Source: Absidia repens (Eukaryota > Mucoromycota > Mucoromycetes > Mucorales > Cunninghamellaceae). Taken from it: DNA of 64,000 bases. The notes under the pieces were generated by a model that was given only the letters and a program-made list of their open reading frames with translations, had not been told where the DNA came from and did not search any database. Both the position numbers and the translations under genes were made by a program. Positions 1 through 10,429 of this stretch are shown here, piece by piece. The stretch spans positions 186,001 through 250,000 of the forward strand of contig MCGE01000007.1 in NCBI GenBank assembly GCA_002105175.1. The letters are read 5' to 3'. The stretch's first letter is position 1. Every line of letters begins with the position of its first letter.

Positions 1-794
1 CAATATGATCCCATGTAGCTACAAAAGAGCATGCTTTTCCACACTTACATCGATATCTACCATAAACGAGTCTTCAGTTTCGAGGTATTTATGAACTTCT
101 CGGGCCAAAATATAAAGGCAACCAGCTTGCAAGTATTGATGACCTTCCAGAGCATGCCAAATTTGTTCCGGTACGTCGGCTAGAGATTTGATCAAGGCGG
201 CAAGAATGTATAGCTGCTGGCGTTTTTGATCTACAGAGGAACAAGGTAGATAGTATATGAGTTTAGCACTGCACATATTGATTCGCTGTTAATTTTGTGT
301 CTCACCTTGGGAGCTCTGTTCCTTTTCTTCAGAGATATGGATATGTGTAGCTTCTCTTTGTATCGAGTGGACATCACAAGATTCTTGCATACGCTGGAGG
401 TTTTGTTGTATCACCTTTGCCTTCTTTTCCATATCGATGATTGTATCAGCAGCAGCAATCAGGTCCACGTATTGTTCACTACAAATGATATAATCGATAT
501 TTAATACACAGTGATAGAAGCCTCAGTCCAAGGTAATTTCACGGCGTGTATCCTTACCCGACCATAGAGCGAAGTTCTTTTTTGCGAGTTTCAACATTTT
601 GTCTAAAAAAAATAGAAGGCGAGGGATTATATATGCTGACATTCCATAATGATAGCTGATGTGTTGATATTTATTTACCTTGTTCGTTTTTCAAAGGCAC
701 GCACTTCAGCCACACTAGCTTCTGCAAGATAAGTGTCTGGATCGTCATCTTTCTTGGGCGTAGGTGGCCCTACTGAGTCAAGTTGAGAAGACAT
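1..794 (-). CDS. COG1: COG1, conserved oligomeric Golgi complex subunit 1, N-terminal part (cut by window edge)
   Basis: This subunit belongs to the COG vesicle-tethering complex, which works in retrograde transport inside the Golgi. The start ATG is at 794 and opens MSSQLDSVGPPTPKK. Four exons are visible. Exon 1 ends near 678 (donor GTAAAT). Exon 2 covers about 550-602 and reads VETRKKELRSMVG. Exon 3 covers about 303-493 and reads EQYVDLIAAADTIIDMEKKA after splicing. Exon 4 covers about 47-265. The joined stretch KKELRSMVGEQYVDLIAAAD fits the classic COG1 N-terminal pattern (EELRQMVGERYRDLI-like), and the later stretch with ALEGHQYLQAGCLYILAREV fits the COG1 helical region. A donor at about 46 (GTAAGT) shows that the gene continues beyond position 1. 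I am confident of the family; the exon ends are read by eye. Confidence 0.85.
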
Positions 795-1684
795 TACTGG
801 CCAGATGAGTGGGGATGAATTTTTTATTTGAAAAGAACGAACACCAAAAAAAAAAAAAAATTAATGGTGGTCGTTTTCCAAACCTGCGCGGCGTTTCAAT
901 TGTTTTTGGATGAGCAGCGATGCAAGGTATTCTCCAAAGGCCAAAGGATAATTGTTTTGGATTACTGGATAGCCTGTAATTATTATTGTAATTATTTATG
1001 ATTACTTCATGGTTAACCCATAAAAGAAGTAATTAAGCCTATACGTCTTTAAATTGTCGAGTTCTTTTGATGCAGAAGGTTCTGTGTATTGCTCATACTT
1101 TCAATGATGTTGCATTCTACTGTCTTATTCACGCCGGAAGCTTCAACCAGATTGTTTTCGCCTTGAAGTTGAGTCTCCCTGATTTTCACTTAGGTTTTTT
1201 TCTGTCCAAGCGAGCTATGATGAAAATATTTTCCCGCCTGTAGCTTTTGAGTCAGGCGTTTCGAAACCTTGACTGGTGAGATCAAAGAGCGCGCTGGAAG
1301 GGACCAACGCTCCATATTATTTCCGTGAAATACACTGCCAATACAAAAATTTGTGATATAGCTCTTCCTACCTATGATAAGATGACTGGAAAGATTATAT
1401 TTTGTTATTCTAGCTCATAGAATTGGTTCAACGTTCTGAGTTTACAACCTACTCCCACTGGAAAAAATGTGCCGAGTGTCACGGTCAGGAGATCTTGTTG
1501 TAGTGGCAGCTTTTCTGGGCTGGGAATACTGGCTTCCTCCACTTTACATTTGAGTGAATGGTCTTCTTGGGATCTACACCTTGATTGAAAAAAAAGTGCT
1601 ACATTTTATACAGGATACAGTATTTTCTTTTTCTTTGATGGTACTAACTGCCACGCACAATATTCCGTCGATTGACGTTTTTGT
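795..1684. other. Spacer upstream of COG1, with a possible decayed coding scrap
   Basis: The COG1 leader lies at 795-850 and includes an A-rich run at 846-860. On the minus strand about 1062-1175 holds an open stretch reading roughly RETQLQGENNLVEASGVNKTV and ending in a TAA, without a start or clear splice sites. It may be a remnant of a gene or only chance. Nothing else is supported here. Confidence 0.4.
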
Positions 1685-2020
1685 ATGAGCGAAAAACAAG
1701 GATGGGTGTTGGTGTCTTTTTCCCTACGTCATGAAAACAATGAACAGGATATATACTGCATGCCTAGTCTAGTCGAGACTATAATCTATTGTATGGAAGA
1801 CGACGATGCTAGCACGGTCTTTATTGATTATATGAAGGGTGGAGCGGGCATAACGCCTAACCTGAAGCACTATGGGAAAGCGCTAGAAAAGGGGAAAAAA
1901 TTATATGGCAATGACTACATTAACAGTACGGCATTGATTATTAATATGTCTAAGCAAGTAAAAGTTGGAGGCAGGAATCGAGCCATATCTCATGTTCAAA
2001 AACTTGGAGCTGTCATCTAG
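1685..2020 (+). CDS. Hypothetical 111-residue ORF
   Basis: An ATG at 1685 opens a single uninterrupted frame (MSEKQGWVLVSFSLRHENN) to a TAG at 2018-2020. I do not recognise the protein. It has mixed polar and hydrophobic composition, no signal peptide, no membrane segment and no known motif. A glycine/asparagine-containing patch, MKGGAGITPNLKHYGKAL, is near residue 58. It sits about 100 bp upstream of repeat copy A, so it could be part of that element or the tail of a decayed gene. The composition is less AT-biased than the flanks, which gives weak support for coding. It could also be the last exon of a longer gene, because the upstream sequence carries several open fragments. Confidence 0.3.
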   Translation: MSEKQGWVLVSFSLRHENNEQDIYCMPSLVETIIYCMEDDDASTVFIDYMKGGAGITPNLKHYGKALEKGKKLYGNDYINSTALIINMSKQVKVGGRNRAISHVQKLGAVI

Positions 2021-2114
2021 TCATTGAGACTCTGGGTGGATGATACTGTGGATAAACCAGAAGGCTGGTGTTTGATTAAGACGCTTAAAAATAGCTTTGA
2101 TTAATATATATATG

Positions 2115-3040
2115 GATCTAAAAATGTTTAGTAAAAAGGTATATTTTATTCAAATAATATCGTAGATACTAAACTAAGAGCGGGACCGGGGGTTCATTGT
2201 AACAAGGAATCAATGGAGGAAGCAGGAGTGAGATAAATCTGATATTTGAAGAATGGTAAATACTATTGTAATGGGAAAGTCCAAGTTGAAGCTAATATAC
2301 GTTATACTGCAAGAGAAAGACGAAAGGGACATTTGCAATTGATGCACAATGACAGCCGACACTAAATAAAAGGGGGTGATGGTAGTAAACAGTAAATCTA
2401 TTGCACAAGACATGAGAAAGGCTATCGAAACATTTTCATTGATTCAAACAAAAAGGGACATATTTTATTGAACAGTATTAATGCAGATGTAAATACATTC
2501 TATGGCAAAATAACACTAAACTGAGCTAATGAAGGCTCCAAAAACCAACTAATGGTGGTTCTAAATCCTGAATCCAAAATGAAAGGGTTTCCCCTTGCAT
2601 CTTGTAATCCCTGAGCTGGAAACGCTTCTAAACTAGTCCTGACACTAATCTAAATCCACTAAAACCCCATATGAGCCACAATTGTGAAGAATTAATGAAA
2701 GAAAAAAATAAAAAAAGAAAAAAAAGAAAGGAAAAGAGAGCGAAAAAATAAAATTGGGAGAAAATGAAAGTTCACGTGTGCGGGATTTGAAATACTTCCT
2801 GTGACCTTTCGTTGACCTCCCAGTACTGACCATGTCCCGGATTTTTTATGTTGATGAGCTTTTTGATTTCAATGCAAAAAACAAAACAAAAATATGTACT
2901 CAATACCGCTGTAGCGGTATACAGCATATATACATATATCGAACTAAAGATATTACCCATAATGACGATACCATTTCGTTTCCCCGTTGATATCGTTAGT
3001 GTGGGTCCCTACCATATCAAAGTCATTATTCAACAGTAAT
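2115..3040 (+). repeat. Dispersed repeat family, copy A (shorter at its 5' side)
   Basis: This is one of six related copies in the window. Shared landmarks in order are: a GGTTCATTGTAACAAGG block (2191-2207), a CATTTTCATTGATTC block followed by a TATTTTATTG motif (about 2430-2470), AAATGAAAGGGTTTCCCC (2577-2594), a purine-rich tract (2695-2765), a CACGTG-type box followed by CGGGATTTGAAA (about 2774-2790), and an ATTACCCATAATGACGATA block (about 2951-2970). It matches copy D on both sides of the LINE insertion, which shows that the element continues past the CACGTG box. The 5' boundary is approximate. No protein-coding frame is shared between copies. Confidence 0.75.
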
Positions 3041-4685
3041 TTTTACGCATATTTTTAAACAAATGGATGGTAAATATCTATGGCGATTGTGCTTTAACAA
3101 ATAGTATTGCTTGAAAAACTTTTTCTGTGCAATAACCATCACATTTTCATGAGTACACCGCTGCCTTTTACTTTCCTTGTCCATCGCATGCATTTTTTAA
3201 AAGTATACACTGTGTAATCGGGGTGGGACTGGACTCCCACTAACATATGCACTTCCGAGATTTTGCGGGATTTTTTTTTTTTTTTTTTTTTGCTGCATGA
3301 TGTATTGTATACATACAGTACGTACTATAATAGTTACGTGAATAAATGACACACCAAAATTTATACGTGGAGCACATAGGTGGTTGTCATGGTATTGTAT
3401 AGCAAAATGTAAATAACATTCTCACCGTTATTATCTTCTTCCCATATAATTGCCTTCTTATTTATCAATTATGTTCCAGTTTGCTACGAAACTCCTTTTT
3501 CATTGGGAATACATGCAATTAGGACACACATTAACGATACCTGGAATAGCGATAAAACCCAGAATAAAAAAACTTGGTGGAAAACGTTGATTGTTGGTTG
3601 TGAAAGATTACGATCTTCGAATTATACGATTCGAATAACGTTTTTTTTTTTTTTTTTTTTTTTTTTTGACCTCCTACCCAACATCTTAAAAACGAAACGA
3701 CTTGTGTCCAATGAATTAACATCCGATTTTTCTCCCAAGTAACTGGGAAAGCACAAATATTGTTCTTTTATTCCATGACCCTGGTTCGTCCTCATAAATG
3801 CCAATTAATATGGAATGCGTTCCCCGTCAATACCTATTTTTCATATTATTGCTTCGCCATTGTGCTGCTCACTCAAGGGGTATTTGAATAACTGCTTTCT
3901 TATGTGTAGTGCAGTGTACCTTTGGCCAAATTATTTTTTACATCCGATAAAGGACTTTTATATTAAAATAGGTAAAGCTTAAAAGAGTCTACTCGGGTGA
4001 TACGGAAGAAGTTCAATTGTAAAGGCAGGAGAATGGAGGTTACAAAGATCTGATATAGATGTGGGCTCATGGATTTGCGTCATAATAGGATCAAGGTGTA
4101 TAAAAGCTTGCAGAAATAACTGGTACAACTATGCTTTTTCTGGCAATCATGCTTGTTTTGTGATTTCACGCGAGGAAAAAGATATAGGGGTTTGAAAGGG
4201 CCAAAAAGTCCTGTTGAATTGCTTTTCATGGTAAGAGTCTTTTTTCAGATTTTAATGAGTGAGTGCAACTGCTTTTTTTTTTCTAATTCCGCGATCCAAG
4301 AACAGAGCGCCTATTGACAATATTTCCTTACTAGTCATGTGAGTATCAAAAATATTAAGTGGAAGGAAGTCAATTGAAACACGTTTTCATATGGAACCTA
4401 TTTTTTTCACAATGATAATATCATTGAGAAAGGCTGTAATAGATTTCATTTAAAGAAAAGCAATATTAAGAAATGAAAAGGTGTAACGAAGGATTTTGAC
4501 AATATATACGTTACACACATCTGAAGTTTCTTAATGACTTTTTCAAATCACGCAACTGTATTTTTTTTTTCATTTATCCTTTTTTTCTTTTTTCTTTTTT
4601 TCTTACTCTTTCCACATCGCCTCCATCTACCCTTACCCTCACGCCCCCTTATCCCCTCCTTTCCCTCCTGTCACACTCAATAGTA
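3041..4685. other. Intergenic spacer with long T runs; leader of the aspartic protease gene
   Basis: No gene is visible in about 1.6 kb. There are T runs at about 3270-3291 and 3643-3667. The last 130 bases (4556-4683) are strongly pyrimidine-rich, as before other start codons in this window, and probably hold the protease promoter and leader. Confidence 0.5.
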
Positions 4686-6095
4686 ATGTACATTCGATCC
4701 AGTGTATTGTTGCTCTCAGTCTTATCTCTCTTAGACCTCACTTCTGCGGCACCAACTCCAGCTGCTCCCACCCCTTTACGCTTTCCTCTCCGTCGTATAA
4801 CTACCACCAGCAAAAAAACCACTGCTCATCTCTTTAACAAACGGGACGAATTCAGCAATGGTGCCGACAACTTCTTGATTACAAGCAACACTACCGACGC
4901 AGCTCCTCTCCTGAATGACATTGATCTTTACCAATACGGCATACAAGTGCAAGTTGGCTCACCCGGACAAGAATTTTTGCTTTTGTTTGATACTGGCAGC
5001 TCTGATACTTGGGTTCCTTCAGATCAATGTACAAAGGACAAAGGATGCCTCTCTGGACGCCAATATGATCCTTCCCAATCTTCCACCTACCAAGGCGACA
5101 TGGACTTTGTCAACATTACGTATGGTATTGGTTCTGCTACTGGCCATTACTTTATTGACCGTCTTCAAGTGGGTGACCAAGATTCCCTTTCTGTGCCTTC
5201 TCAAACCTTGGTCAAGATGGATGATAATAAAGGACCTATTGCACAACAAAAGACAACTGACGATACCACCACTTCCTTGCTGGGCGACGACGAAACAGAA
5301 GACAGTACGATTGAAAACGACCAATTGATTGACGGTATTTTTGCTGCTGGTTTCCCTGCTGGTTCATCCATGGCTCAAACTCAAGGAAAAACTTACCTCC
5401 CCTTTGCTATGAACTTGTGGGAAAACCAAGTCATTCCCGCACCCATGTTTAGTTTGACCATGGAGCCTGGATCAACGACGGCTACTGAATCAGACTGGAT
5501 TGGACAAGTGACCTTTGGTGGGGTAGACGATACCAAAGATGCGGCTGCCATCCAATATACCTCGGTGCTTCAACGAAACGACGGTGTCTACTCTCACTGG
5601 ATGGCATCTGTCAAGGGATTCCAATACGACAATGGCACCAACACCAACTTCCATTTCACTAGCCCTACTCATTTCTTGATCGATTCTGGCTCCAACTTCA
5701 TTTACTTACCCGAAGCTTTATCCAACCAATTGGCCCAACTTGTGTCGAACGGTACTGCTCAATGGGATGGTGCTACCTACAATGTCGATTGCGCGTTGAT
5801 GGACGATAGCGCTTTAGAAACGATCCCCGTGTTCAACGTCATGTTCCCTAGTCAAGAGAACCCCAATGCCACTTTCCCTATGTCTGTCCCTGTGTCTCGT
5901 CTCATTGGCAAGAATGGTCCAGACCAATGTGTTTTGTTCTTTGTCCCATCCAAGGTCAACAATGTCTTTACCTTAGGCAATCTCTGGCTTCGTAACTTCG
6001 TCTCTGTCTTTGATTTTGGTCAATACCGCATGGGCTTCTCTCCTTTGTTTGATACTGCAAGCGATTCTTCCCTTTTACCTGATGATCTTCTTTAG
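4686..6095 (+). CDS. Secreted aspartic protease (pepsin family A1)
   Basis: This is a single-exon gene of 469 residues. Its product should cleave proteins at acidic pH outside the cell. Residues 1-21 form a signal peptide (hydrophobic VLLLSVLSLLDLTSA), followed by a propeptide of about 60 residues that contains a possible processing site (LFNKRDE). The first catalytic aspartate is in LLFDTGSSDTWVPS near residue 102, and the second is in LIDSGSNFIYLPE near residue 335. Both lobes of the pepsin fold are therefore present. An acidic insertion (TTTSLLGDDETEDSTIEND, near residue 200) lies in the N-lobe, where yapsin-like and some mucoralean enzymes also vary. There are several N-glycosylation sequons (NTT, NIT, NGT, NAT). 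The C-terminus (SSLLPDDLL) shows no clear GPI signal, so a soluble enzyme is more likely than a yapsin. Length and motifs agree with an active protein. Confidence 0.93.
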   Translation: MYIRSSVLLLSVLSLLDLTSAAPTPAAPTPLRFPLRRITTTSKKTTAHLFNKRDEFSNGADNFLITSNTTDAAPLLNDIDLYQYGIQVQVGSPGQEFLLLFDTGSSDTWVPSDQCTKDKGCLSGRQYDPSQSSTYQGDMDFVNITYGIGSATGHYFIDRLQVGDQDSLSVPSQTLVKMDDNKGPIAQQKTTDDTTTSLLGDDETEDSTIENDQLIDGIFAAGFPAGSSMAQTQGKTYLPFAMNLWENQVIPAPMFSLTMEPGSTTATESDWIGQVTFGGVDDTKDAAAIQYTSVLQRNDGVYSHWMASVKGFQYDNGTNTNFHFTSPTHFLIDSGSNFIYLPEALSNQLAQLVSNGTAQWDGATYNVDCALMDDSALETIPVFNVMFPSQENPNATFPMSVPVSRLIGKNGPDQCVLFFVPSKVNNVFTLGNLWLRNFVSVFDFGQYRMGFSPLFDTASDSSLLPDDLL

Positions 6096-6176
6096 TTTTA
6101 GTTATTATTCCATTTTATCCCATTCCTCCATTTACCATTTAGTTAATAGTATTCTGTTATTTTATTTTGTAAAAAC

Positions 6177-6182
6177 AATAAA
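6177..6182 (+). terminator. Poly(A) signal AATAAA of the aspartic protease gene
   Basis: An exact AATAAA hexamer lies about 80 bases after the protease stop codon, in an AT-rich stretch. Its position fits a fungal cleavage/polyadenylation signal. Confidence 0.5.
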
Positions 6183-6383
6183 CAAACAAACCATTTATAT
6201 ATACATGTCTTCTTTTATTGTATTGATTCATATTAATGATTCGTTTTTATTTCACTCCATCGCATGCTGCGCTTCAGCCAATCATCATGCTTCGATTTTC
6301 TATAAAAGTCCGCTCCTTTGATTTTATTTTCCCTCTTTCTCTTCCCAACTTTTTTTTTTTTTTTTGAACACCTCAAAAATAAT

Positions 6384-6616
6384 ATGCCCTCTTCGCCTTC
6401 ACGGTCATCACGCTACTCTGAAGATAGACATCGACAACGATACAGGTCCCGATCACGCTCACCTAGTCGCCAATCACGATACCAAGATGAACCACCACGT
6501 CATAGACGACGATCACCATTATCTCGCTCACCTTCACCACATGCTAGTCGAGACCGACGTGACCGATACAAGGATAGTGGAAGACCTCATCAACAACATG
6601 AAAACCGTCGTCCTGG

Positions 6617-6653
<37 letters not shown>

Positions 6654-7487
6654 GAAAAAAGACGATCTGAAGGTGGTCGACAACAACGACAACAGTACTC
6701 ATGGGGTGGTCGGTCGCCATCGCCTGAAAAAGAAGACGAAGATCAACCTGAACCCGAAGGACCCAACTATGGCCTTTCTGGAAAACTGGCTGCAGAAACA
6801 AATACCGTCAATGGCGTGGAATTGAAATACAACGAACCTTCCGAAGCTGCAAAACCAAAACAACACTGGCGATTCTACGTTTTTAAAGGATCAGAACAAA
6901 TAGGTAATAGTCACCTCCCTCCCCCTCACGCCCAAAGGATATTAAAGTGCCAAATCGTCTTGTCAGCGCTCTTACTATGTTTGTTTTTTTTTCCTTTTTT
7001 TCTTTCTAGATTTACTTCATGTCCATCGACAAAGCGCCTTTCTTATCGGTCGTGATCGTGCAGTAAGTTCCCATTGAAGAAAAAGAAAAGGACACTTTGG
7101 AACATGACACTCAATACCTCGCCTACACTTTTTTTTTTTTTTTTTTGTAGGTAGTAGATATTCCTGTGGACCATCCTTCTTGCTCGAAACAACATGCTGT
7201 ATTACAATATCGACGTGTCAATGATGATAAAGGTCAACCCATCGTCAAGTAAGAGAGAGACAAAAAAGAAAAAGAAAAAAGGCAATTGTGTAGGGCATAT
7301 GGGCTAATAGCTGAATGATCTTTTTTTTTTTTTTTCTAGACCATTTATCATTGATTTGGAATCGACGAACGGCACACATATTAATGGCGACAAGATTCCC
7401 GCCTCACGCTATGTAGAATTGAAAATGAAAGATGTAGTTACATTTGGACAAAGCACCAGGGAATATGTACTCCTGCATTCGGAGTAG
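6384..7487 (+). CDS. SNIP1: SNIP1/Pml1-like FHA-domain protein (pre-mRNA retention and splicing)
   Basis: Four exons (6384-6903, 7010-7062, 7151-7248, 7340-7487) join in frame to 272 residues. Residues 1-90 are rich in RS/SR and arginine, followed by a polyglutamine run of about 11 and an acidic linker. The segment GPNYGLSGKLAAETN marks the start of the SNIP1 core. The forkhead-associated domain follows: IGRDRA, then DHPSCSKQHAVLQYR, then IDLESTNGTHING, and REYVLLH at the end. These are the phosphothreonine-binding landmarks of the family (GR, SxxH, NG). Known relatives act in the RES complex of the spliceosome and in small-RNA biogenesis. The ATG at 6384 is preferred because the frame upstream runs through a T-rich leader. 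An AATAAA lies at 7639-7644. Each of the three introns has a T-run just before its AG. Confidence 0.9.
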
Positions 7488-7775
7488 TCATGGAATCAAG
7501 ATATTGAACTGGATGGAGGACTGAACTGGACTGTATTTTTGGATGGAATCTGGGTTGTACATCAATGGAATGGATTTAGTTGTTTAGCTATGAATTTTTA
7601 TTATTTTTATTATTATTTATTGATTGATATAGAATTTGAATAAAATATACAGTTATGTGTGGGATATTTATGATATGTCTTACTTAATATGAATGTTGAG
7701 AGAAAAGGAGGGAGGGGAATTGATTATATATAGAATGAAAAGGGTGCATATATATGAAGGGAGTGGTGTGGGGAT

Positions 7776-8822
7776 TTAGATGGAAGAGCGTCTGTTTAAG
7801 AAGACATCATGGTACAACTGGTCTTCACCGTCATCATAGGATTGTATAGCCAAAGGATCATATGCGAATTTTGGGGATGCTAGTTGTTGCTGTTGCTGGA
7901 GTTGATGTTGTAAAATGAGGGGTGTGTTTAGATACATAAAGCCGCAGCATTCTTCTCTTAGAGAGCGATCGGTGTGTTCAAGGATGACTTGGAAAGGGAC
8001 AGGGAAGGAAGCATCGGTCAGAGTCAAGGTGGAGCGACCATCGGAAAGTGCCTCTAAACGGACCTGATTCTTGTAATCAAATCGACACATACCTTTGCCA
8101 CCATGCTCGTTATCTTGTTCGAACCACCAATAAGGTACCAGGGCTCGGCGAAGGTTTTGATGCAAGTGAAGGCCATCAGTCACTGAAGGTTTTGGAGGCA
8201 GTGAAGAGGATGGTAGAGCAGGAACGGTACCAGTACCAGGTGTGCGATGAAGGTGGTGATTCTGAGGAACTCGCAAATTGGGTGAGGACCTGTTCTGTTG
8301 AGGGTGGTGGGTAGTGGGGGGTGTCAAAGTTGATGGCGGAGTGAAAAATTGGGTGACAGGGCGCTTCTTTTTTGATGCTGGTGCTGGCGCCATTGGTTTT
8401 GAAATAAAATAAGCACGAGTAGTGATGGGTGGCTGTTGTGGATGTTGTGATAAAGTAATAGGGCATGATGATTGTCGAGAATTGAAAGCATGTTCTAGCG
8501 CACGTTGAGCTTCACCAGTCAAAGGGACCCATTGGTCATGATGATCAGGCAAAAAAGACCAAACAGGTTCCAATGTGCGGAATATTCCTCGAGTTTCTTG
8601 TTGATGCACTGTCTGAAGACTTGATTGTGTGGAAGCCGAGGAAATTGAATGAGATGGTGAATGTGTCATTCGGCCACCGTTACCACGACGATCCACTGGC
8701 GCCTGGATTACTGTATTATTAATGGTCGAATTGATTTCCGAGTCTGATATTTTTTTGCCATTGCCACTTTTTTTCATGGCCGTTTTGGAAGACTTGCTGG
8801 ATTTAAAAAATGAGAATTTCAT
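7776..8822 (-). CDS. Hypothetical protein with WWE-like repeats
   Basis: This is a single-exon frame of about 348 residues from the ATG at 8822. An earlier in-frame ATG (8903) would add a phenylalanine/leucine-rich run encoded by the CT-rich leader, so I reject it. The first 45 residues are basic and serine-rich. A segment with PVWSFLPDHHDQWVPL followed by an LEHAF helix, and a second with YWWFEQDNE, then CRFDYKNQVRLEAL and TLTDASFPVPFQVI, resemble WWE-type folds: paired tryptophans followed by a ligand-like strand pattern. The link between the two is proline/serine-rich and disordered, and a short polyglutamine run is near the C-terminus. The WWE call is inference by pattern. Proteins with such domains act in ubiquitin/ADP-ribose or phospholipid contexts, but no function can be assigned here. 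Confidence 0.6.
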   Translation of the reverse strand: MKFSFFKSSKSSKTAMKKSGNGKKISDSEINSTINNTVIQAPVDRRGNGGRMTHSPSHSISSASTQSSLQTVHQQETRGIFRTLEPVWSFLPDHHDQWVPLTGEAQRALEHAFNSRQSSCPITLSQHPQQPPITTRAYFISKPMAPAPASKKKRPVTQFFTPPSTLTPPTTHHPQQNRSSPNLRVPQNHHLHRTPGTGTVPALPSSSLPPKPSVTDGLHLHQNLRRALVPYWWFEQDNEHGGKGMCRFDYKNQVRLEALSDGRSTLTLTDASFPVPFQVILEHTDRSLREECCGFMYLNTPLILQHQLQQQQQLASPKFAYDPLAIQSYDDGEDQLYHDVFLNRRSSI

Positions 8823-9590
8823 TATTGAGGATGAGGATAAAGAAAAAAAAAGAAAAAAAAGAGGTAAAAGAGAAAGGGGTTGACAAAAAAAAAAAAAAGA
8901 CAAGCTTTTTAAAAGAAAACGAGTTATTTGACACGTATAAAGTGACTAAACGGGAGAATTAAGAAAGAATTGTCCGTAGTTTTTTATATACAGAGTATAT
9001 TGTAATTGCTGTGCCCCTTTGCCCCCCGAAAATAACTTTTTTTTTTCTTTGTCTTCTTTGTTGTGGACGCGCCTCATCATCCGTTACTCAAAAAAACTTT
9101 GCTCTTGCGGTGCATTTCCTTTTTGAAAATGACCGATCATCCTTGTCGTTTTTGGACTTCAATTTTTTTTTTCCATCCCTCAGCCTAATTTTTATTTGTT
9201 TATTTATCATACTTTATTTTTATTTTTATTTGGTATGATAGAGATCGTTCCCATCGTCCCTATCCAATCCTCAGGATCCGCATCTCTTGTTGTAATCGAT
9301 TCGGTCCGCTTTTATTGGTCACACAGGGAGTGTCGATTTGTTGTTGTTGCTTAGCTGGGTCCTGCTACGGAATTGAAGGGTGGTACACCCACGTTTTTCT
9401 CTATATTTCGCTGTTACCCTCATCCTCCTTGCTTTTTCATTTTGATGGGAAGCTTTTTTTTTTTTTTGTTCCTGAAAAAAGAAAAATAAGAAAATTGGAG
9501 CTATGCATAACTTTTTTTTCGCCGTTTTTAATATTGTCTTTTATAAATCATCAGCATCAGGTCAATTGATTAAGTGATATAGTTTCCAAG

Positions 9591-9681
9591 GGCACACCAT
9601 GCCTGTGTGACAGCTAATCGTGTTTTCACTCTTTATGTCGGAGTGTGAACATTCACAGGTTTCTTGTTTTGGTGGTGTGCC
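9591..9681. other. Candidate structured element with nested helices
   Basis: Three helices nest around one axis. The outer one is GGCACACCA (9591-9599) with TGGTGTGCC (9673-9681), nine perfect pairs. The middle one is CCTGTG (9602-9607) with CACAGG (9654-9659). The inner hairpin is CACTC (9627-9631) with GAGTG (9641-9645). It does not match U1, U2, U4, U5, U6 or tRNA landmarks that I know. It could be a non-coding RNA, a short palindromic mobile element (MITE-like) or a chance structure. The strand is undetermined. Confidence 0.35.
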
Positions 9682-9725
9682 GAATCTTAGGTCTATTTTC
9701 AGGTACAGAAGGTACAAAATTAGAT

Positions 9726-9767
9726 ATGATTTCATCTATCCATTTTGCTATTTATCAATGAAATCAT
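9726..9767. repeat. Inverted repeat, 10-bp arms
   Basis: ATGATTTCAT (9726-9735) and ATGAAATCAT (9758-9767) are perfect reverse complements separated by 22 bases. It lies 45 bases to the right of the nested-helix element, in an AT-rich spacer. Confidence 0.4.
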
Positions 9768-9826
9768 GTAAATTAATTCGCTGTGACTATAAAACATGAT
9801 CTTCCATATTTTATTTTGTTCGCACC

Positions 9827-9866
<40 letters not shown>

Positions 9867-10324
9867 CACTGTGCAAGTATGATGAAACGGTACAGGAGAA
9901 ATGAAGATAGCAGTGGTGTATTTGATTTTAGGCAGTGTAAAAAAAAAAAAAAAAAAAAGGCATTTCGCAAAAGGAGTGCCGTGTAAAGTTACAAAATGTT
10001 GGGTAACCTAAACATCCAAAATAGCTCAACCACATTCATATTTTCCTATCGAAGACAAGCAAAAAAGGAACCTTCCGCAAACCACATACTTGAAATACAT
10101 CATTGATGTAAATCAATTTTCATCATAAATCGCATCATCACAAATATAGTTCAAATAAAACAATTTTTCATTTTTTATTTAATAATACAGCAATATGATA
10201 TAATGTAATATAATATAAGAAGGGCATAAGGGTAAAATATAAAGACAGTGGAGCATAGAAGATGGTATATATATACAAAAAGGGGAGGGGAAATCATATA
10301 AGCGTGTATAAAAATAAAGGGAGA

Positions 10325-10389
10325 TCATAATAAAAAGGATTGTACGTATTGTCGAGCGTCTTCTGAGCCTATGAAGAGGAAGAGACAAC

Positions 10390-10429
<40 letters not shown>

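Larger units (their letters stand above)
8823..10324. other. Spacer of 1.5 kb with homopolymers and inverted repeats
   Basis: It contains the CT-rich leader of the gene ending at 7776 and the 3' flank of the Sel1-repeat gene. Notable items are a T run of about 35 (9830-9864), an A run of about 19 (9939-9957), and the two inverted-repeat structures listed separately. Open frames at 9011-9569 are low-complexity F/L-rich readings of T tracts and are not supported as genes. Confidence 0.5.

Noticed and set aside
6544..6801. Antisense polyvaline ORF over the SNIP1-like gene
   Set aside because: It is the reverse reading of the polyglutamine-coding CAA repeat.
9011..9569. Two plus-strand ORFs rich in F, L and C
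   Set aside because: They are readings of T-rich low-complexity DNA with no known motif.
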